From assembly GCA_030832185.1 (NCBI GenBank), contig JAURJQ010000017.1:29018-93017 (forward strand): a stretch of 64,000 nucleotides of DNA, given 5' to 3'. This DNA is from Chitinophagales bacterium. GTDB lineage: Bacteria > Bacteroidota > Bacteroidia > Chitinophagales > JADJOU01. The notes under the pieces were generated by a model. That model saw nothing but the letters and a program-made list of their open reading frames with translations. It was not told the DNA's origin and did no database searches. Each line of letters starts with the position of its first letter. The stretch's first letter is position 1. A program made the position numbers and the translations under genes. Shown in pieces: positions 27,099 through 36,028 of the stretch.

Positions 27099-27668
27099 CT
27101 AAAATGATTTTGCATCAAGTTCCCTAGGATCTTGCTTCCAAATCTTATACTTAATTTCAATATCCCTTGGGGCATATACTACTAATGGCAAAACGCTAAT
27201 ATATTTTAGCAATTCCGTTTTTCCTGAAGGCACATTCTTCATTTTGGTAATATTATCCCCACAACTTATTTTAGTAGATATGATTTGGGCATTTGACTTG
27301 AAGATATAATAGGGAAAGCCATGTACTTCGAGAGTCTTTAACTCAAAATCACCTAGAAGAAAATACTTGTTACAATTATCCACTTCCTGATTCTTTACAG
27401 CATACATTTCCACTTTGTAAAGAGTCTCGTCTACTCTTGGCTCAAGGAAAATGGCATGCTTCACTAGCTTATCAATAGGAGGAAAAATAGTCAAATCATG
27501 CATAACAGTAATGGGTGCAGAAAGCGATGGATCTATTCCTATAAGCTCTGGTTTTACAGCAGATTTTGGAGCATCTTCTTCCACTTTCTTGTCTATACTA
27601 ACAGACTGCGCTTTAGATGTAGCTGATAAAATTAGTAGAGCTGACAATAATAAAACATGATAATTCAT
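27099..27668 (-). CDS. eco: Ecotin-type periplasmic serine protease inhibitor
   Basis: A 189-residue exported protein with signal peptide (1-21) and a linker of about 35 residues before the domain. From about residue 60 it aligns by eye with E. coli ecotin: FPPIDK, LYKVEMYAVKNQEVDNC, KTLEVHGFPYYIF, STKISC, LPLVVYAPRDIEIKYKIWK. The two ecotin disulfide cysteines correspond to C99 and C136. Ecotin blocks trypsin-fold proteases through a substrate-like loop whose P1 residue is Met84 in E. coli; here the aligned P1 is Lys133. That would favour trypsin-like targets. It lies 20 bases downstream of the SDR gene, possibly as its operon partner. Confidence 0.82.
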   Translation of the reverse strand: MNYHVLLLSALLILSATSKAQSVSIDKKVEEDAPKSAVKPELIGIDPSLSAPITVMHDLTIFPPIDKLVKHAIFLEPRVDETLYKVEMYAVKNQEVDNCNKYFLLGDFELKTLEVHGFPYYIFKSNAQIISTKISCGDNITKMKNVPSGKTELLKYISVLPLVVYAPRDIEIKYKIWKQDPRELDAKSF

Positions 27669-27688
27669 AAGGTAATATTTAAATTAGT

Positions 27689-28465
27689 TTATAGACTGCT
27701 TGTTCTGCCGCCGTCTACCGGAATATTAATCCCAGTAATATAAGAGGCTTCATCCGACACTAGAAATGCTACAGCGGCAGCTACTTCTTCAGGCGTTGCA
27801 AAACGCTTCATTGGGACTTCATTTTTCATCTCCTCTTCCACTTTTTCTTGGGGTAGGTTCAATTTATTAGACTTATTCTCAATAATTGCGCTCAATCTGT
27901 CAGTAGCTGTAGCTCCAGGGAGTACATTGTTTACAGTTATTCCATGCACAGCTAATTCATTAGCTAGCGTTTTAGCCCAGTTAGCTACTGCAGCGCGAAT
28001 TGTATTTGATACCCCTAGATTAGGCAATGGCTGCTTTACAGAAGTAGAAATTATATTAACTATTCTGCCGAATTTATTCTCAATCATAGCAGGCGTTAAA
28101 AGCATAGCCAGAGAATGATTTACAAGTAAATGTTGCTTGAATGCTGACTCAAATTCTTCGTTTTTAGCAGAAGTAATAGGTCCTGCTGGCGGACCTCCAG
28201 AATTATTGACTAAAATAAGATAAGGACTCCCTATTTCATGAGCCTTTGCTTCGACTTTTTGACATAGTAAATCAATATTATTTGTATCTACTGCAATGTA
28301 TCGATGAACTTGATTATTCGGGCTCGGTAGTTTACTGCATGCTAGCTTCAAATCTTCCTCATTTCTAGCTAAAAGGGTAACTGCGTATCCTTTTTCTGCT
28401 AATTTCATAGCACTTGCATATCCTATACCTTTACTTCCTCCGCAAACTAAAGCTGATTTAACCAT
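27689..28465 (-). CDS. Atypical short-chain dehydrogenase/reductase
   Basis: A 258-residue SDR with an intact cofactor motif (GGSKGIGYASA, 9-19), NNSGGPP and the C-terminal PGATATDRL and GINIPVDGG segments. The catalytic region is unusual: where most members have Y-x3-K, this one has SNTIR in LGVSNTIRAAVANWAKTLA. Such a substitution occurs in a recognised SDR subgroup often annotated as 3-oxoacyl-ACP reductase-like. NADP(H) use is suggested by the Arg in the second strand (LLARNE). Substrate unknown. It has its own -7 box and is divergent from the formate dehydrogenase genes. Confidence 0.85.
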   Translation of the reverse strand: MVKSALVCGGSKGIGYASAMKLAEKGYAVTLLARNEEDLKLACSKLPSPNNQVHRYIAVDTNNIDLLCQKVEAKAHEIGSPYLILVNNSGGPPAGPITSAKNEEFESAFKQHLLVNHSLAMLLTPAMIENKFGRIVNIISTSVKQPLPNLGVSNTIRAAVANWAKTLANELAVHGITVNNVLPGATATDRLSAIIENKSNKLNLPQEKVEEEMKNEVPMKRFATPEEVAAAVAFLVSDEASYITGINIPVDGGRTSSL

Positions 28466-28484
28466 GTACTTAATTTTTAATTAT

Positions 28485-28492
28485 CAAAGTTA
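28485..28492 (-). promoter_or_regulatory. Bacteroidota -7 box (TAACTTTG)
   Basis: TAACTTTG on the minus strand lies 19 bases before the ATG of the SDR gene. The same octamer occurs on the plus strand at 28576-28583, giving a divergent promoter pair. Confidence 0.5.
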
Positions 28493-28575
28493 GTAATTTC
28501 AATTTATCTAAGGTACATAAATGAACTTAAAAAATGGTCAGTTAATTTAATTTATTATAAAATTTTAAAAATAGG

Positions 28576-28583
28576 TAACTTTG
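28576..28583 (+). promoter_or_regulatory. Bacteroidota -7 box (TAACTTTG) of the formate dehydrogenase genes
   Basis: TAACTTTG matches TAnnTTTG and precedes a leader of about 100 bases that contains the inverted repeat at 28611-28633. Confidence 0.5.
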
Positions 28584-28610
28584 TGAGGTAATAACATAGG
28601 CAAATTAGTA

Positions 28611-28633
28611 ATCGGTCAATAAAAATGACCGAT
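28611..28633 (+). promoter_or_regulatory. Inverted repeat in the formate dehydrogenase leader
   Basis: A perfect 8-bp inverted repeat, ATCGGTCA and TGACCGAT, is separated by 7 A/T-rich bases. It lies between the -7 box and the start codon. It could be a dimeric regulator's operator or an mRNA hairpin. There is no U run after it, so it is not a terminator. Confidence 0.5.
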
Positions 28634-28687
28634 AATACTTAACCGCAGTATTATACCAGTTATTAATTGGTTTATTTCTAATTTATA

Positions 28688-30376
28688 ATGGGGTTAAAAT
28701 CATATTCAATAATAGAAAGCAATCATATGCCAGAAAATTTAAGTCATCTTTTAGGTCGCAAAGGGTTAAATAAAAATCTCTTTGAAGAACTGGGTATAGC
28801 TGCACAGGATAAAGGGACTCCTGATATGGAGAGAATGGAGGCCTTAAGAAAGGAGTTTTTAGTAGGGAAATCTACCGTTTATGGAACGACAACTTTTTAC
28901 GATTTTCTACGACCCGAAAACCAAGGAAAAAAAGTCTATATCTGCAATGGCAGCGCTTGCATGACGGCAGCTACGCAAACTGAATTAAAAGATAAGATAA
29001 GTAAATATTACTCTGCGGACGAAATTGGTGAAATGTGCTGTCTAGGAAGATGTCATGAGAATAATGCCTTTCACATAGGTGGGAAAAATTTCTCTGGGAC
29101 TGATATTCATGAAATCGCTCAAATCAAGTCTAACGCTCTTAAATCAAAGGAAAAATATAATGTAGCTCAGATCGGCACACCAATTTTAACAGAAAAAATT
29201 CAAGACTTAACAAATTTCTATAAGTTACTGAAAATATCCCTGAAAAAGTCTCCTGATGAACTTTTAAATGAAATCAAAAAGTCAGGTATTCGCGGCAGAG
29301 GTGGTGCAGGTTTTGCCATGGGATTTAAATTGGAATCTTGTAAAAACACCCCATCAAAAGATAAATTCATCGTTTGCAATGCAGATGAAGGAGATCCTGG
29401 AGCCTATTCAGATCGCTATTTATTAGAAGAGCAGCCACATAAAGTATTACTAGGCATGATTCTCACTGGTTATATAATAGGAGCTAATTGGGGAGTGTTA
29501 TATATAAGAGGGGAATATCCAGAATCAGTTGATAAAATCCATGAAAGTATTGCTTTTCTAAGAGAAAATCATTTAATAGGCGACGCTATTCTTGGAAGTC
29601 AATTCAATTTTGATTTTAAAGTCATCAAGGCAATGGGGGCATACATTTGTGGAGAAGAAACTGCACTACTCTCTTCTATCGAAGGGCAGCGACCAGAGGT
29701 CCGAGTGCGTCCACCCTACCCTACTCAGTTAGGCTTATTTAATATGCCCACTGTGGTCAATAATGTAGAAACCTTAGCAAATATTCCATTCATTTTAGCA
29801 GAAGGCGGTGAAAAATATGCTGCTATAGGTAACGCCAAATCGTCAGGTACTAAACTAGTATCCTTAGATAGTCATTTTAATAGACCTGGTATATATGAAG
29901 TAGATATGGGCATTCCACTATCTAAAGTAGTAGAAGTACTTGGTGGAGGATTTAAAAATAAGATTAAAGCGCTCCATATTGGAGGTCCTCTTGGCGGTCT
30001 AGTGCCCGTAGCTAAAATAAATGATTTGCTAGTGGATTTCGACTCCTTTGCCCAGCAAGGCTTTTTATTGGGGCATGCTTCAGTAGTCTCCATACCTGAA
30101 GATTTCCCTTTGGTAAAATATATCGAGCATCTTTTTCAATTTACAGCGCATGAGAGTTGTGGCAAATGTTTCCCTTGCAGATTGGGATCTACACGTGGCT
30201 ATGAACTTTTCAAAAAAGCTCAAAATGAAGGTTATATAATAGATAAAACACTATTAACAGATTTATTAGAGACAATGGAAAAGGGATCTCTTTGTGCCTT
30301 AGGAGGTGGATTGCCCTTGCCTATAAAAAATGCTTTAATGTATTTTGGCGAGGAGTTGAAAGAGTACATATACTAA
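28688..30376 (+). CDS. Formate dehydrogenase, fused gamma-beta (NuoE-NuoF-like) subunit
   Basis: A 562-residue fusion. Residues 1-145 are a NuoE/FdsG-like thioredoxin-fold domain with [2Fe-2S] cysteines C86, C91, C118 and C122. Residues 150-562 are NuoF/FdsB-like: FMN/NAD site IRGRGGAGF near 201, GEETALLSSIEGQRP near 322, and the [4Fe-4S] ligands C491, C494, C497 with C536. It passes electrons from the molybdenum subunit to NAD+. In other bacteria gamma and beta are often separate genes. ATG 28688 was taken; MPENLSH at 28727 is an alternative start. It is followed after 38 bases by the catalytic subunit gene. Confidence 0.88.
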   Translation: MGLKSYSIIESNHMPENLSHLLGRKGLNKNLFEELGIAAQDKGTPDMERMEALRKEFLVGKSTVYGTTTFYDFLRPENQGKKVYICNGSACMTAATQTELKDKISKYYSADEIGEMCCLGRCHENNAFHIGGKNFSGTDIHEIAQIKSNALKSKEKYNVAQIGTPILTEKIQDLTNFYKLLKISLKKSPDELLNEIKKSGIRGRGGAGFAMGFKLESCKNTPSKDKFIVCNADEGDPGAYSDRYLLEEQPHKVLLGMILTGYIIGANWGVLYIRGEYPESVDKIHESIAFLRENHLIGDAILGSQFNFDFKVIKAMGAYICGEETALLSSIEGQRPEVRVRPPYPTQLGLFNMPTVVNNVETLANIPFILAEGGEKYAAIGNAKSSGTKLVSLDSHFNRPGIYEVDMGIPLSKVVEVLGGGFKNKIKALHIGGPLGGLVPVAKINDLLVDFDSFAQQGFLLGHASVVSIPEDFPLVKYIEHLFQFTAHESCGKCFPCRLGSTRGYELFKKAQNEGYIIDKTLLTDLLETMEKGSLCALGGGLPLPIKNALMYFGEELKEYIY

Positions 30377-30414
30377 TCTAGAGAATTAGACTTATTAAAG
30401 CTGAATTTAAAAAA

Positions 30415-33141
30415 ATGACAAAAACTGCATTTATAAACGACAAGCCTTTTGAATTTAAGAATGGAGATACCATATTACAATTTATTAAGCGATACTTCGA
30501 AGACGACTATATCCCTACCCTATGCGACGCTCCAAATCTCAAGCCATTTGGCTCTTGCCGTGTATGCAGCGTAGATGTAGCAATTCATCAGGGCGGCGAA
30601 CGCAAGACTCAGGCCTCATGCCATACTCCAGTGATTGAAAATTCTTATATATATACACACAGCGAGACTATTCTGAAACTAAGAAAAAATATTATTGAAT
30701 TAGTCTTAACGGACCACCCACTAGATTGTCTAACCTGTGAGGTAAATAACAACTGTGAGCTTCAAGACGTGGCGGCCAAAGTAGGCGTCCGAAAGGTTCG
30801 CTATCCAGAAGGGAAAAATCATTTGAATAGAGAAAAAGATTTGAGCCACCCTTATATGACCTCTGATTTTTCTAAATGCATCAATTGTTATAGATGTGTC
30901 AGAGCTTGCGAAGAGGTTCAGGGAGAGTTGGTGTTATCTATGGCAGGAAGAGGCTTTGATAGTCACATTATTAAAAGTTTCGAAAATAATTTTTTCGAAT
31001 CAGATTGTGTGAGCTGCGGTGCCTGCGCCCAGGCTTGTCCTACTTCGGCCATCTCCGATGTTTTTGAATCAAAATCTATCATTGGAACAGAAAAAACAAG
31101 AACAATATGCACATACTGCGGTGTGGGCTGTAATCTAGAGGTTTCTACTCTCAATGGGGAGGTAAAATCTATACGAGCTCCTTTCGATGCAGAGGTCAAT
31201 GCCGGCCATACTTGTCTCAAAGGTCGTTATGCTTTTTCATTTTACAAGCACCCTGACAGGATTAAAACGCCATTAATACGCAGAAATGGACAATTAGTGC
31301 CCGCGACTTGGGACGAAGCCTATGACTTTATTGTAGATAAATTGACCCATATAAAAGAGACCTATGGTCCAGATGCCATCGCAGGCATTTCTTCAGCTCG
31401 CTGCACCAATGAGGAAAATTATTTGATGCAGAAATTTATTCGAGCTGTTATTGGTACTAATAATATAGACTGTTGCGCTAGAGTCTGTCATTCGCCTACA
31501 GCTCTTGGAATGCAGCGAGCCTTTGGTACAGGTGCAGCTACCAATTCTATTGAAGATTTAAAATACACAAACTGCATAATGATTATTGGTGCTAACCCTA
31601 CAGATGGTCATCCAGTAACTGGGGCTAAGCTAAAGCAGTTTGCGATGAAGAATAAAACAACCATAGTGATAGATCCTCGAGAAACTGAAATTGCAAGATA
31701 TGCTACCTATCATCTACAACTCCATCCAGGAACCAATGTAGCCCTCCTCAATATGATGCTCTATTATATTATCATAGAAGGCATAGAAGACAAAGGTTTC
31801 ATAGAGTCAAGAACAGAAGGTTATCTTGAATTTAAAGAACAAATACTGGCATTGAATCTAGATGAACTAGAGAAAATAACAGGAGTAGATAAAAGTCTAG
31901 TTCGTCAAGCAGCTATGGCTTATGCTAAAGCAGGCAATGCTATGTCTTTCCATGGACTAGGAGTCACAGAGCATTCTCAAGGTAGTTATACTGTGATGCT
32001 TATTTCTGACCTAGCCATGATTACAGGAAATATAGGTCGCAAAGGAGTAGGGGTAAATCCTCTACGAGGTCAAAACAATGTGCAAGGAGCTGCGGATATG
32101 GGCTGTCAGCCACATCAGGGTGCTGGCTACCTCGATGCATATAATCCAGAAATCAACAAACACTATGAAAATTTTTACCAAACAAAAATTCCACAAGGAA
32201 AAGGCTTGAAAATTCCTGAAATGTTTGATGCCTCCATAGATGGTAAACTAAAAGCCCTTTGGCTCATGGGTGAGGATGTGGTGCAAACCGATCCGAATAC
32301 TAATAAAGTCATTGCTGCTATGAAAAACCTAGATTTATTAGTCGTACAAGAAATTTTCATGACGGAAACGGCTAAGTATGCTACCGTGATATTACCTGCT
32401 TCTTCATTTCTAGAAAAAAGTGGCACTTTCACTAATGGAGAAAGAAGAATACAACGCGTGCAAAAGGTGGTAGAGCCTCTCCCAGGTACAAAGCCAGACG
32501 GACAAATTGTAGCCGAGATCATGCAGCGAATGGGCTTTCCACAAGCAGATTATGATGCAGCCACTGTGCTTAATGAGGTCTCTCAGATAGTGCCATTTTT
32601 CGCAGGCGTGAAATGGGAAGAGCTAGGCGATAACGGAAAGCAATGGCCCGTGATGAAAGGCGGCAAGGATACACAGATTATGCATTTAGATAAATTCTCT
32701 CGTGGTTTAGGTAAATTTCATTACTTCGACTACCAGGAGAGTAATGAATTGACTAGATACAAAAAGGAATATCCTTATATCGTGACGACGAATAGAGAAC
32801 TGGAGCATTACAACTGTGGCACGATGACGCGCCGAACGGATAATGCTCTTATATTAACTGAGGATGTTCTTCTAATTCACCCTGAAGATGCAGCCAAACA
32901 TCTGATTCACGAAGGTGATTTTGTATGTGTAGAATCTCCAAGAGGTAAGGTAGATATCAAAGCAAGAATTACAGAAGAAGTAAAGCAAGGAGTGCTGAGT
33001 ACAACATTTCATTTTCCAGACATTATGCTAAATGTCATCACCAGCGACGAGCATGATTCAGAAGCTATGTGTCCTGAATATAAAATAGTAGCTGTGAATA
33101 TTAGAAAAAGTAAAGGCAAGAAGTTAATCCCTACAGATTAA
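30415..33141 (+). CDS. fdhA: NAD-dependent formate dehydrogenase catalytic (alpha) subunit
   Basis: A 908-residue molybdopterin oxidoreductase. In order: a NuoG-like [2Fe-2S] domain (C37, C48, C51, C69), a His-Cys cluster region (HPLDCLTCEVNNNC), two ferredoxin motifs (CINCYRC near 155; CVSCGAC near 198), the [4Fe-4S] CTYCGVGC near 232, and the bis-MGD domain. Cys358 in ARVCHSP is the Mo ligand, so the enzyme uses cysteine rather than selenocysteine. It oxidises formate to CO2 with the fused NAD-reducing subunit. No FdhD or molybdopterin synthesis genes lie in the window, so these must be elsewhere. Confidence 0.92.
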   Translation: MTKTAFINDKPFEFKNGDTILQFIKRYFEDDYIPTLCDAPNLKPFGSCRVCSVDVAIHQGGERKTQASCHTPVIENSYIYTHSETILKLRKNIIELVLTDHPLDCLTCEVNNNCELQDVAAKVGVRKVRYPEGKNHLNREKDLSHPYMTSDFSKCINCYRCVRACEEVQGELVLSMAGRGFDSHIIKSFENNFFESDCVSCGACAQACPTSAISDVFESKSIIGTEKTRTICTYCGVGCNLEVSTLNGEVKSIRAPFDAEVNAGHTCLKGRYAFSFYKHPDRIKTPLIRRNGQLVPATWDEAYDFIVDKLTHIKETYGPDAIAGISSARCTNEENYLMQKFIRAVIGTNNIDCCARVCHSPTALGMQRAFGTGAATNSIEDLKYTNCIMIIGANPTDGHPVTGAKLKQFAMKNKTTIVIDPRETEIARYATYHLQLHPGTNVALLNMMLYYIIIEGIEDKGFIESRTEGYLEFKEQILALNLDELEKITGVDKSLVRQAAMAYAKAGNAMSFHGLGVTEHSQGSYTVMLISDLAMITGNIGRKGVGVNPLRGQNNVQGAADMGCQPHQGAGYLDAYNPEINKHYENFYQTKIPQGKGLKIPEMFDASIDGKLKALWLMGEDVVQTDPNTNKVIAAMKNLDLLVVQEIFMTETAKYATVILPASSFLEKSGTFTNGERRIQRVQKVVEPLPGTKPDGQIVAEIMQRMGFPQADYDAATVLNEVSQIVPFFAGVKWEELGDNGKQWPVMKGGKDTQIMHLDKFSRGLGKFHYFDYQESNELTRYKKEYPYIVTTNRELEHYNCGTMTRRTDNALILTEDVLLIHPEDAAKHLIHEGDFVCVESPRGKVDIKARITEEVKQGVLSTTFHFPDIMLNVITSDEHDSEAMCPEYKIVAVNIRKSKGKKLIPTD

Positions 33142-33219
33142 GAAATAATTTGTCCTATTTTTTAACCACGTTTTCCAAATTGGTAGATAGTAGGACTATA
33201 CAACTAGCTAATATTATAC

Positions 33220-33227
33220 TACCTTTG
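33220..33227 (+). promoter_or_regulatory. Bacteroidota -7 box (TACCTTTG)
   Basis: TACCTTTG matches TAnnTTTG and ends 16 bases before the ATG of the LUD gene, suggesting that gene can be transcribed apart from the formate dehydrogenase genes. Confidence 0.45.
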
Positions 33228-33243
33228 CATAAACATATACTGA

Positions 33244-33936
33244 ATGTTTTCAAATATATTACATAATCAAAATAATAGCAAATCTCACGAGGGCATTGAA
33301 TTAGATACAGATTTATCCAAGAAATTGTATACGACATATGTGCCACGAGATGTTTTAGAGAATGAGATCTATAATCATACAAAGACATTTGTGGAAATCC
33401 CCCACAATGCAGATTTGAATTTTGCACAAAAATTTATAGATAAAGAAGGTAAATTCATTTATTGTGCGGATAAAAACGAATTAAAAGAGAAGTTAATTCA
33501 TTTTCTAAGCATGAATAACCTTACTAGAGCTTTTGTCTGGGAAGACTCTATCGTTCGCCTAATGAAGGATGAACAATTTCCATCCCATCTTAAAATTGAT
33601 AGGGTTATTGATTCTACCAATGTAGCTATAAGTCTTTGTGAAGGATTAGTATCTGATGAAGGCACGATTATACTTAACCCCAACCAGAATAGATTTAGAC
33701 CGCTTGATAATTTTCCAGAATACCATATTATTTTAGCGTCTAAAGGACAAATAAAGCTAAATATGGATCATGCTGTATCTGATTTTATTTTAAAACATCA
33801 GGAAGTGTTTCCATTTATAATTGATATTTCAAAAGAAGAAAAAAGCACTCGTTTTGCACTAAACAAACCTATTCTTATCTCCAGAGGCACCAAGAGAATT
33901 TTTATTTTCTACTGTGAAGAATGTTGTTTCGAATAA
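33244..33936 (+). CDS. LUD-domain (LutC/YkgG-like) protein
   Basis: A 230-residue protein resembling the lactate-utilisation LUD family. Visible are a helical N-terminus, then a Rossmann-like core with AFVWEDS, ISLCEGLVSDEGTIIL (the family's conserved acidic/Gly segment) and YHIILASKGQI. LutC acts with LutA and LutB iron-sulfur proteins in lactate oxidation, but neither is present here. Single LUD proteins of this length are common in Bacteroidota with unknown role. It lies between formate dehydrogenase and lpxH. Confidence 0.72.
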   Translation: MFSNILHNQNNSKSHEGIELDTDLSKKLYTTYVPRDVLENEIYNHTKTFVEIPHNADLNFAQKFIDKEGKFIYCADKNELKEKLIHFLSMNNLTRAFVWEDSIVRLMKDEQFPSHLKIDRVIDSTNVAISLCEGLVSDEGTIILNPNQNRFRPLDNFPEYHIILASKGQIKLNMDHAVSDFILKHQEVFPFIIDISKEEKSTRFALNKPILISRGTKRIFIFYCEECCFE

Positions 33937-33945
33937 ATACTATAG

Positions 33946-34728
33946 GTGAAGAAAGTTTTATTTCTATCCGATTTCCACCTTGGCGTTCCTGATAGTGAAA
34001 CTAGCAGATATCGCGAAAATAAAATTTGCAAACTATTAGAAATCTATGCAGAAGAAGTCAGTGATGTCTACTTGTTAGGGGATGTTTTTGATTTTTGGTT
34101 TGAGTATAATACTGTAGTCCCAAAAGGATATTATAGACTTTTTGGCAAATTAGCTTCTTTGGCTGACAAGGGAGTTCAACTACATTTTTTCAAAGGAAAC
34201 CACGATATGTGGATGAAGGATTTGTTTAGTATAGAGTTTAATGCTAGAATATACGCACATCCTATTCAGTTAAGGCTAGGCGACAAAAACCTATATATTG
34301 GACATGGGGATGGACTAGGACCAGGAGATTTAAAATATAAATTTTTAAAGGTATTTTTCAGTTCGCCTATTTGTAAGTTCTTCTTTAAGTGGATTCATCC
34401 CGACCTTGGAATCAGATTAGCTAGTTTCTTCTCTTATAGAAGTCGATATGGTCAACCTAGTGAGCCTGAAACCTATATGGGAAATAACAATGAATGGCTA
34501 TATAATTTCTGTCAGACCAAGTTAAAAGAAGATACTGTCGATTACTTTATTTTTGGGCATAGGCATCTTCCAATATATACCAAACTAGATGATTCTACCG
34601 CTACATATATCAATCTCGGTGATTGGCTGCAGTATGATACTTATGCTATTTTCCATGAAAATGAATTATCTTTGTATCAATATGGTAGCGAAAAGAATAA
34701 TTTCGATTTTAATCCTAACGCATGTTAG
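33946..34728 (+). CDS. lpxH: UDP-2,3-diacylglucosamine pyrophosphatase (LpxH-like)
   Basis: A 260-residue calcineurin-type metallophosphoesterase. All metal-binding motifs are visible: DFHLG (9-13), GDVFDFW, GNHDMW, GHGDG and GHRHLP near the C-terminus. LpxH hydrolyses UDP-diacylglucosamine to lipid X in lipid A synthesis on the inner membrane face. The Bacteroidota-type membrane-contact insert (about 135-170) is present. Start is GTG, 9 bases after the LUD stop. The 3' end overlaps the next gene's chosen start by 47 bases. Confidence 0.88.
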   Translation: MKKVLFLSDFHLGVPDSETSRYRENKICKLLEIYAEEVSDVYLLGDVFDFWFEYNTVVPKGYYRLFGKLASLADKGVQLHFFKGNHDMWMKDLFSIEFNARIYAHPIQLRLGDKNLYIGHGDGLGPGDLKYKFLKVFFSSPICKFFFKWIHPDLGIRLASFFSYRSRYGQPSEPETYMGNNNEWLYNFCQTKLKEDTVDYFIFGHRHLPIYTKLDDSTATYINLGDWLQYDTYAIFHENELSLYQYGSEKNNFDFNPNAC

Positions 34729-35512
34729 TTTTAGTTTTTTTTCTCAATCTATATTAGACTCTCTTAATTATTCTGTAGATTCTGCCTTATTAGATTTAAA
34801 GGTAGATAAACTCAATAATAAGTGGTATATTTATGACCACAAAATAGTAAGAAGCAGTTCCGAAATAGCCTATAATGACACTCTTTATTTTCAAAACATA
34901 GGTGATGTCCAATTAGATTTGCAAATTCCTCTTAAAAATCTTTTCTTTCATAAAAGTTCGAACACTATAGAAATAAACAATAGCCGCTGGGGTGTCTTAT
35001 CTAAATTTAGACTAGATCAGCTTCAGATATATCAGCCGACATTCGTGAAATTCACATTAGATAAAATGATATTGGTGCTAGATGTAAGTAATAATTCTCT
35101 TTATAAAATCAATGAAAATGGGGTAAAAATTTCACAAAATCCAAACCCTTTCAAAATAGGAAATCAATCCTATTTTCCTATGCAAATCATTCAGTTGAGA
35201 AACCAAAGTCTTGCCTTAGATACTAATTATGGCCTATTCATTATCAATGAATACGGGAATTTAATCCAACACATACCACTAAAATCTTATAGATATTTAT
35301 TTGAATACAAAGGCAATATCTATCTAACTAAAGGTAGAGGAATAACTAGATATGAAATGAGTAAATTGGAAGAAGTAGATTATACCTCTGCTAAGAAAGC
35401 TTTTCTGCCCTATCCTATTAAATCAATACAGACTTATAATGAAAATGCGCTTATACTTTTTGAGAATAAGCGCATTTATGAATTAAAAACCTTAGATAGC
35501 TTATTCAAGTAA
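34682..35512 (+). CDS. Secreted protein of unknown function, possible beta-propeller
   Basis: Not recognised. I chose the ATG at 34682 (MVAKRIISILIL), which opens a clean signal peptide ending near FSFFSQ; the frame extends further upstream within lpxH but without signal-like character. The mature part, about 255 residues, is rich in short beta strands with recurring hydrophobic-x-hydrophobic-D/N patterns (FVKFTLDKMILVLDVSNNSLYKI, LALDTNYGLFIINEYG). These suggest a propeller or similar repeat fold. It converges with the TlpA gene, overlapping it by 12 bases. Confidence 0.6.
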   Translation: MVAKRIISILILTHVSFSFFSQSILDSLNYSVDSALLDLKVDKLNNKWYIYDHKIVRSSSEIAYNDTLYFQNIGDVQLDLQIPLKNLFFHKSSNTIEINNSRWGVLSKFRLDQLQIYQPTFVKFTLDKMILVLDVSNNSLYKINENGVKISQNPNPFKIGNQSYFPMQIIQLRNQSLALDTNYGLFIINEYGNLIQHIPLKSYRYLFEYKGNIYLTKGRGITRYEMSKLEEVDYTSAKKAFLPYPIKSIQTYNENALILFENKRIYELKTLDSLFK

Positions 35513-36028
35513 GGTAGATAACGTCTTAGCCATTTGTTCATGGGACATATTACTGGCTATGACGTTTCCTAGACTATCAAGTAAAAAATTGCTAGGTATC
35601 GACTCTATACCATATTTTAAAGCCCATTTGGACTCCCATCCACCTAAATCTGAGATGTGATAGGGCCATATAAGGCCATCTTTATTGATGGCATGATTCC
35701 ATTTTTCATTTTCATGGTCTAAAGAAATAGATAAAATCTCCAAGCCCCTTGGCTGATATAGTTTGTAAAGTTTGACCAAATGAGGATTGAACTGCCTGCA
35801 TGGAGGACACCATGATGCCCAGAACTCAACTAGAATATATTTTGATTTAATATCAGTAAAACGAATACTGTCTCCGTCTGGATTTAACCCTTGTATTTCA
35901 ATAAATTTCTTCGAAGGTGAAGATTCTATAGGAGCTTTAACTTCGAGAGGAGCTTCTGCCTTTTTTTTCTCTATATTACATGAAGTCAGTGAGAAAATAA
36001 ATAATAGAGCTACAAGATTACTATTCAT
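35501..36028 (-). CDS. TlpA-like thioredoxin lipoprotein
   Basis: A 175-residue periplasmic thiol-disulfide oxidoreductase. A lipoprotein signal peptide ends in SLTSC (Cys17). After a linker of about 25 residues comes a TlpA/ResA/AhpC-type domain with the redox motif WCPPC (Cys74, Cys77) and the cis-Pro loop SIPSNFLLD. It probably reduces disulfides in exported or c-type cytochrome proteins; partner unknown. Its start overlaps the stop of the upstream THX gene by 8 bases. Confidence 0.88.
   Translation of the reverse strand: MNSNLVALLFIFSLTSCNIEKKKAEAPLEVKAPIESSPSKKFIEIQGLNPDGDSIRFTDIKSKYILVEFWASWCPPCRQFNPHLVKLYKLYQPRGLEILSISLDHENEKWNHAINKDGLIWPYHISDLGGWESKWALKYGIESIPSNFLLDSLGNVIASNMSHEQMAKTLSTLLE

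Noticed and set aside
30963..31220. Antisense open frame within fdhA
   Set aside because: It lies wholly opposite well-conserved iron-sulfur and Mo-domain codons and has no recognisable protein features.
34589..34681. Longer start for the secreted protein after lpxH
   Set aside because: The extra 31 residues overlap lpxH, and the signal peptide begins at the ATG at 34682.
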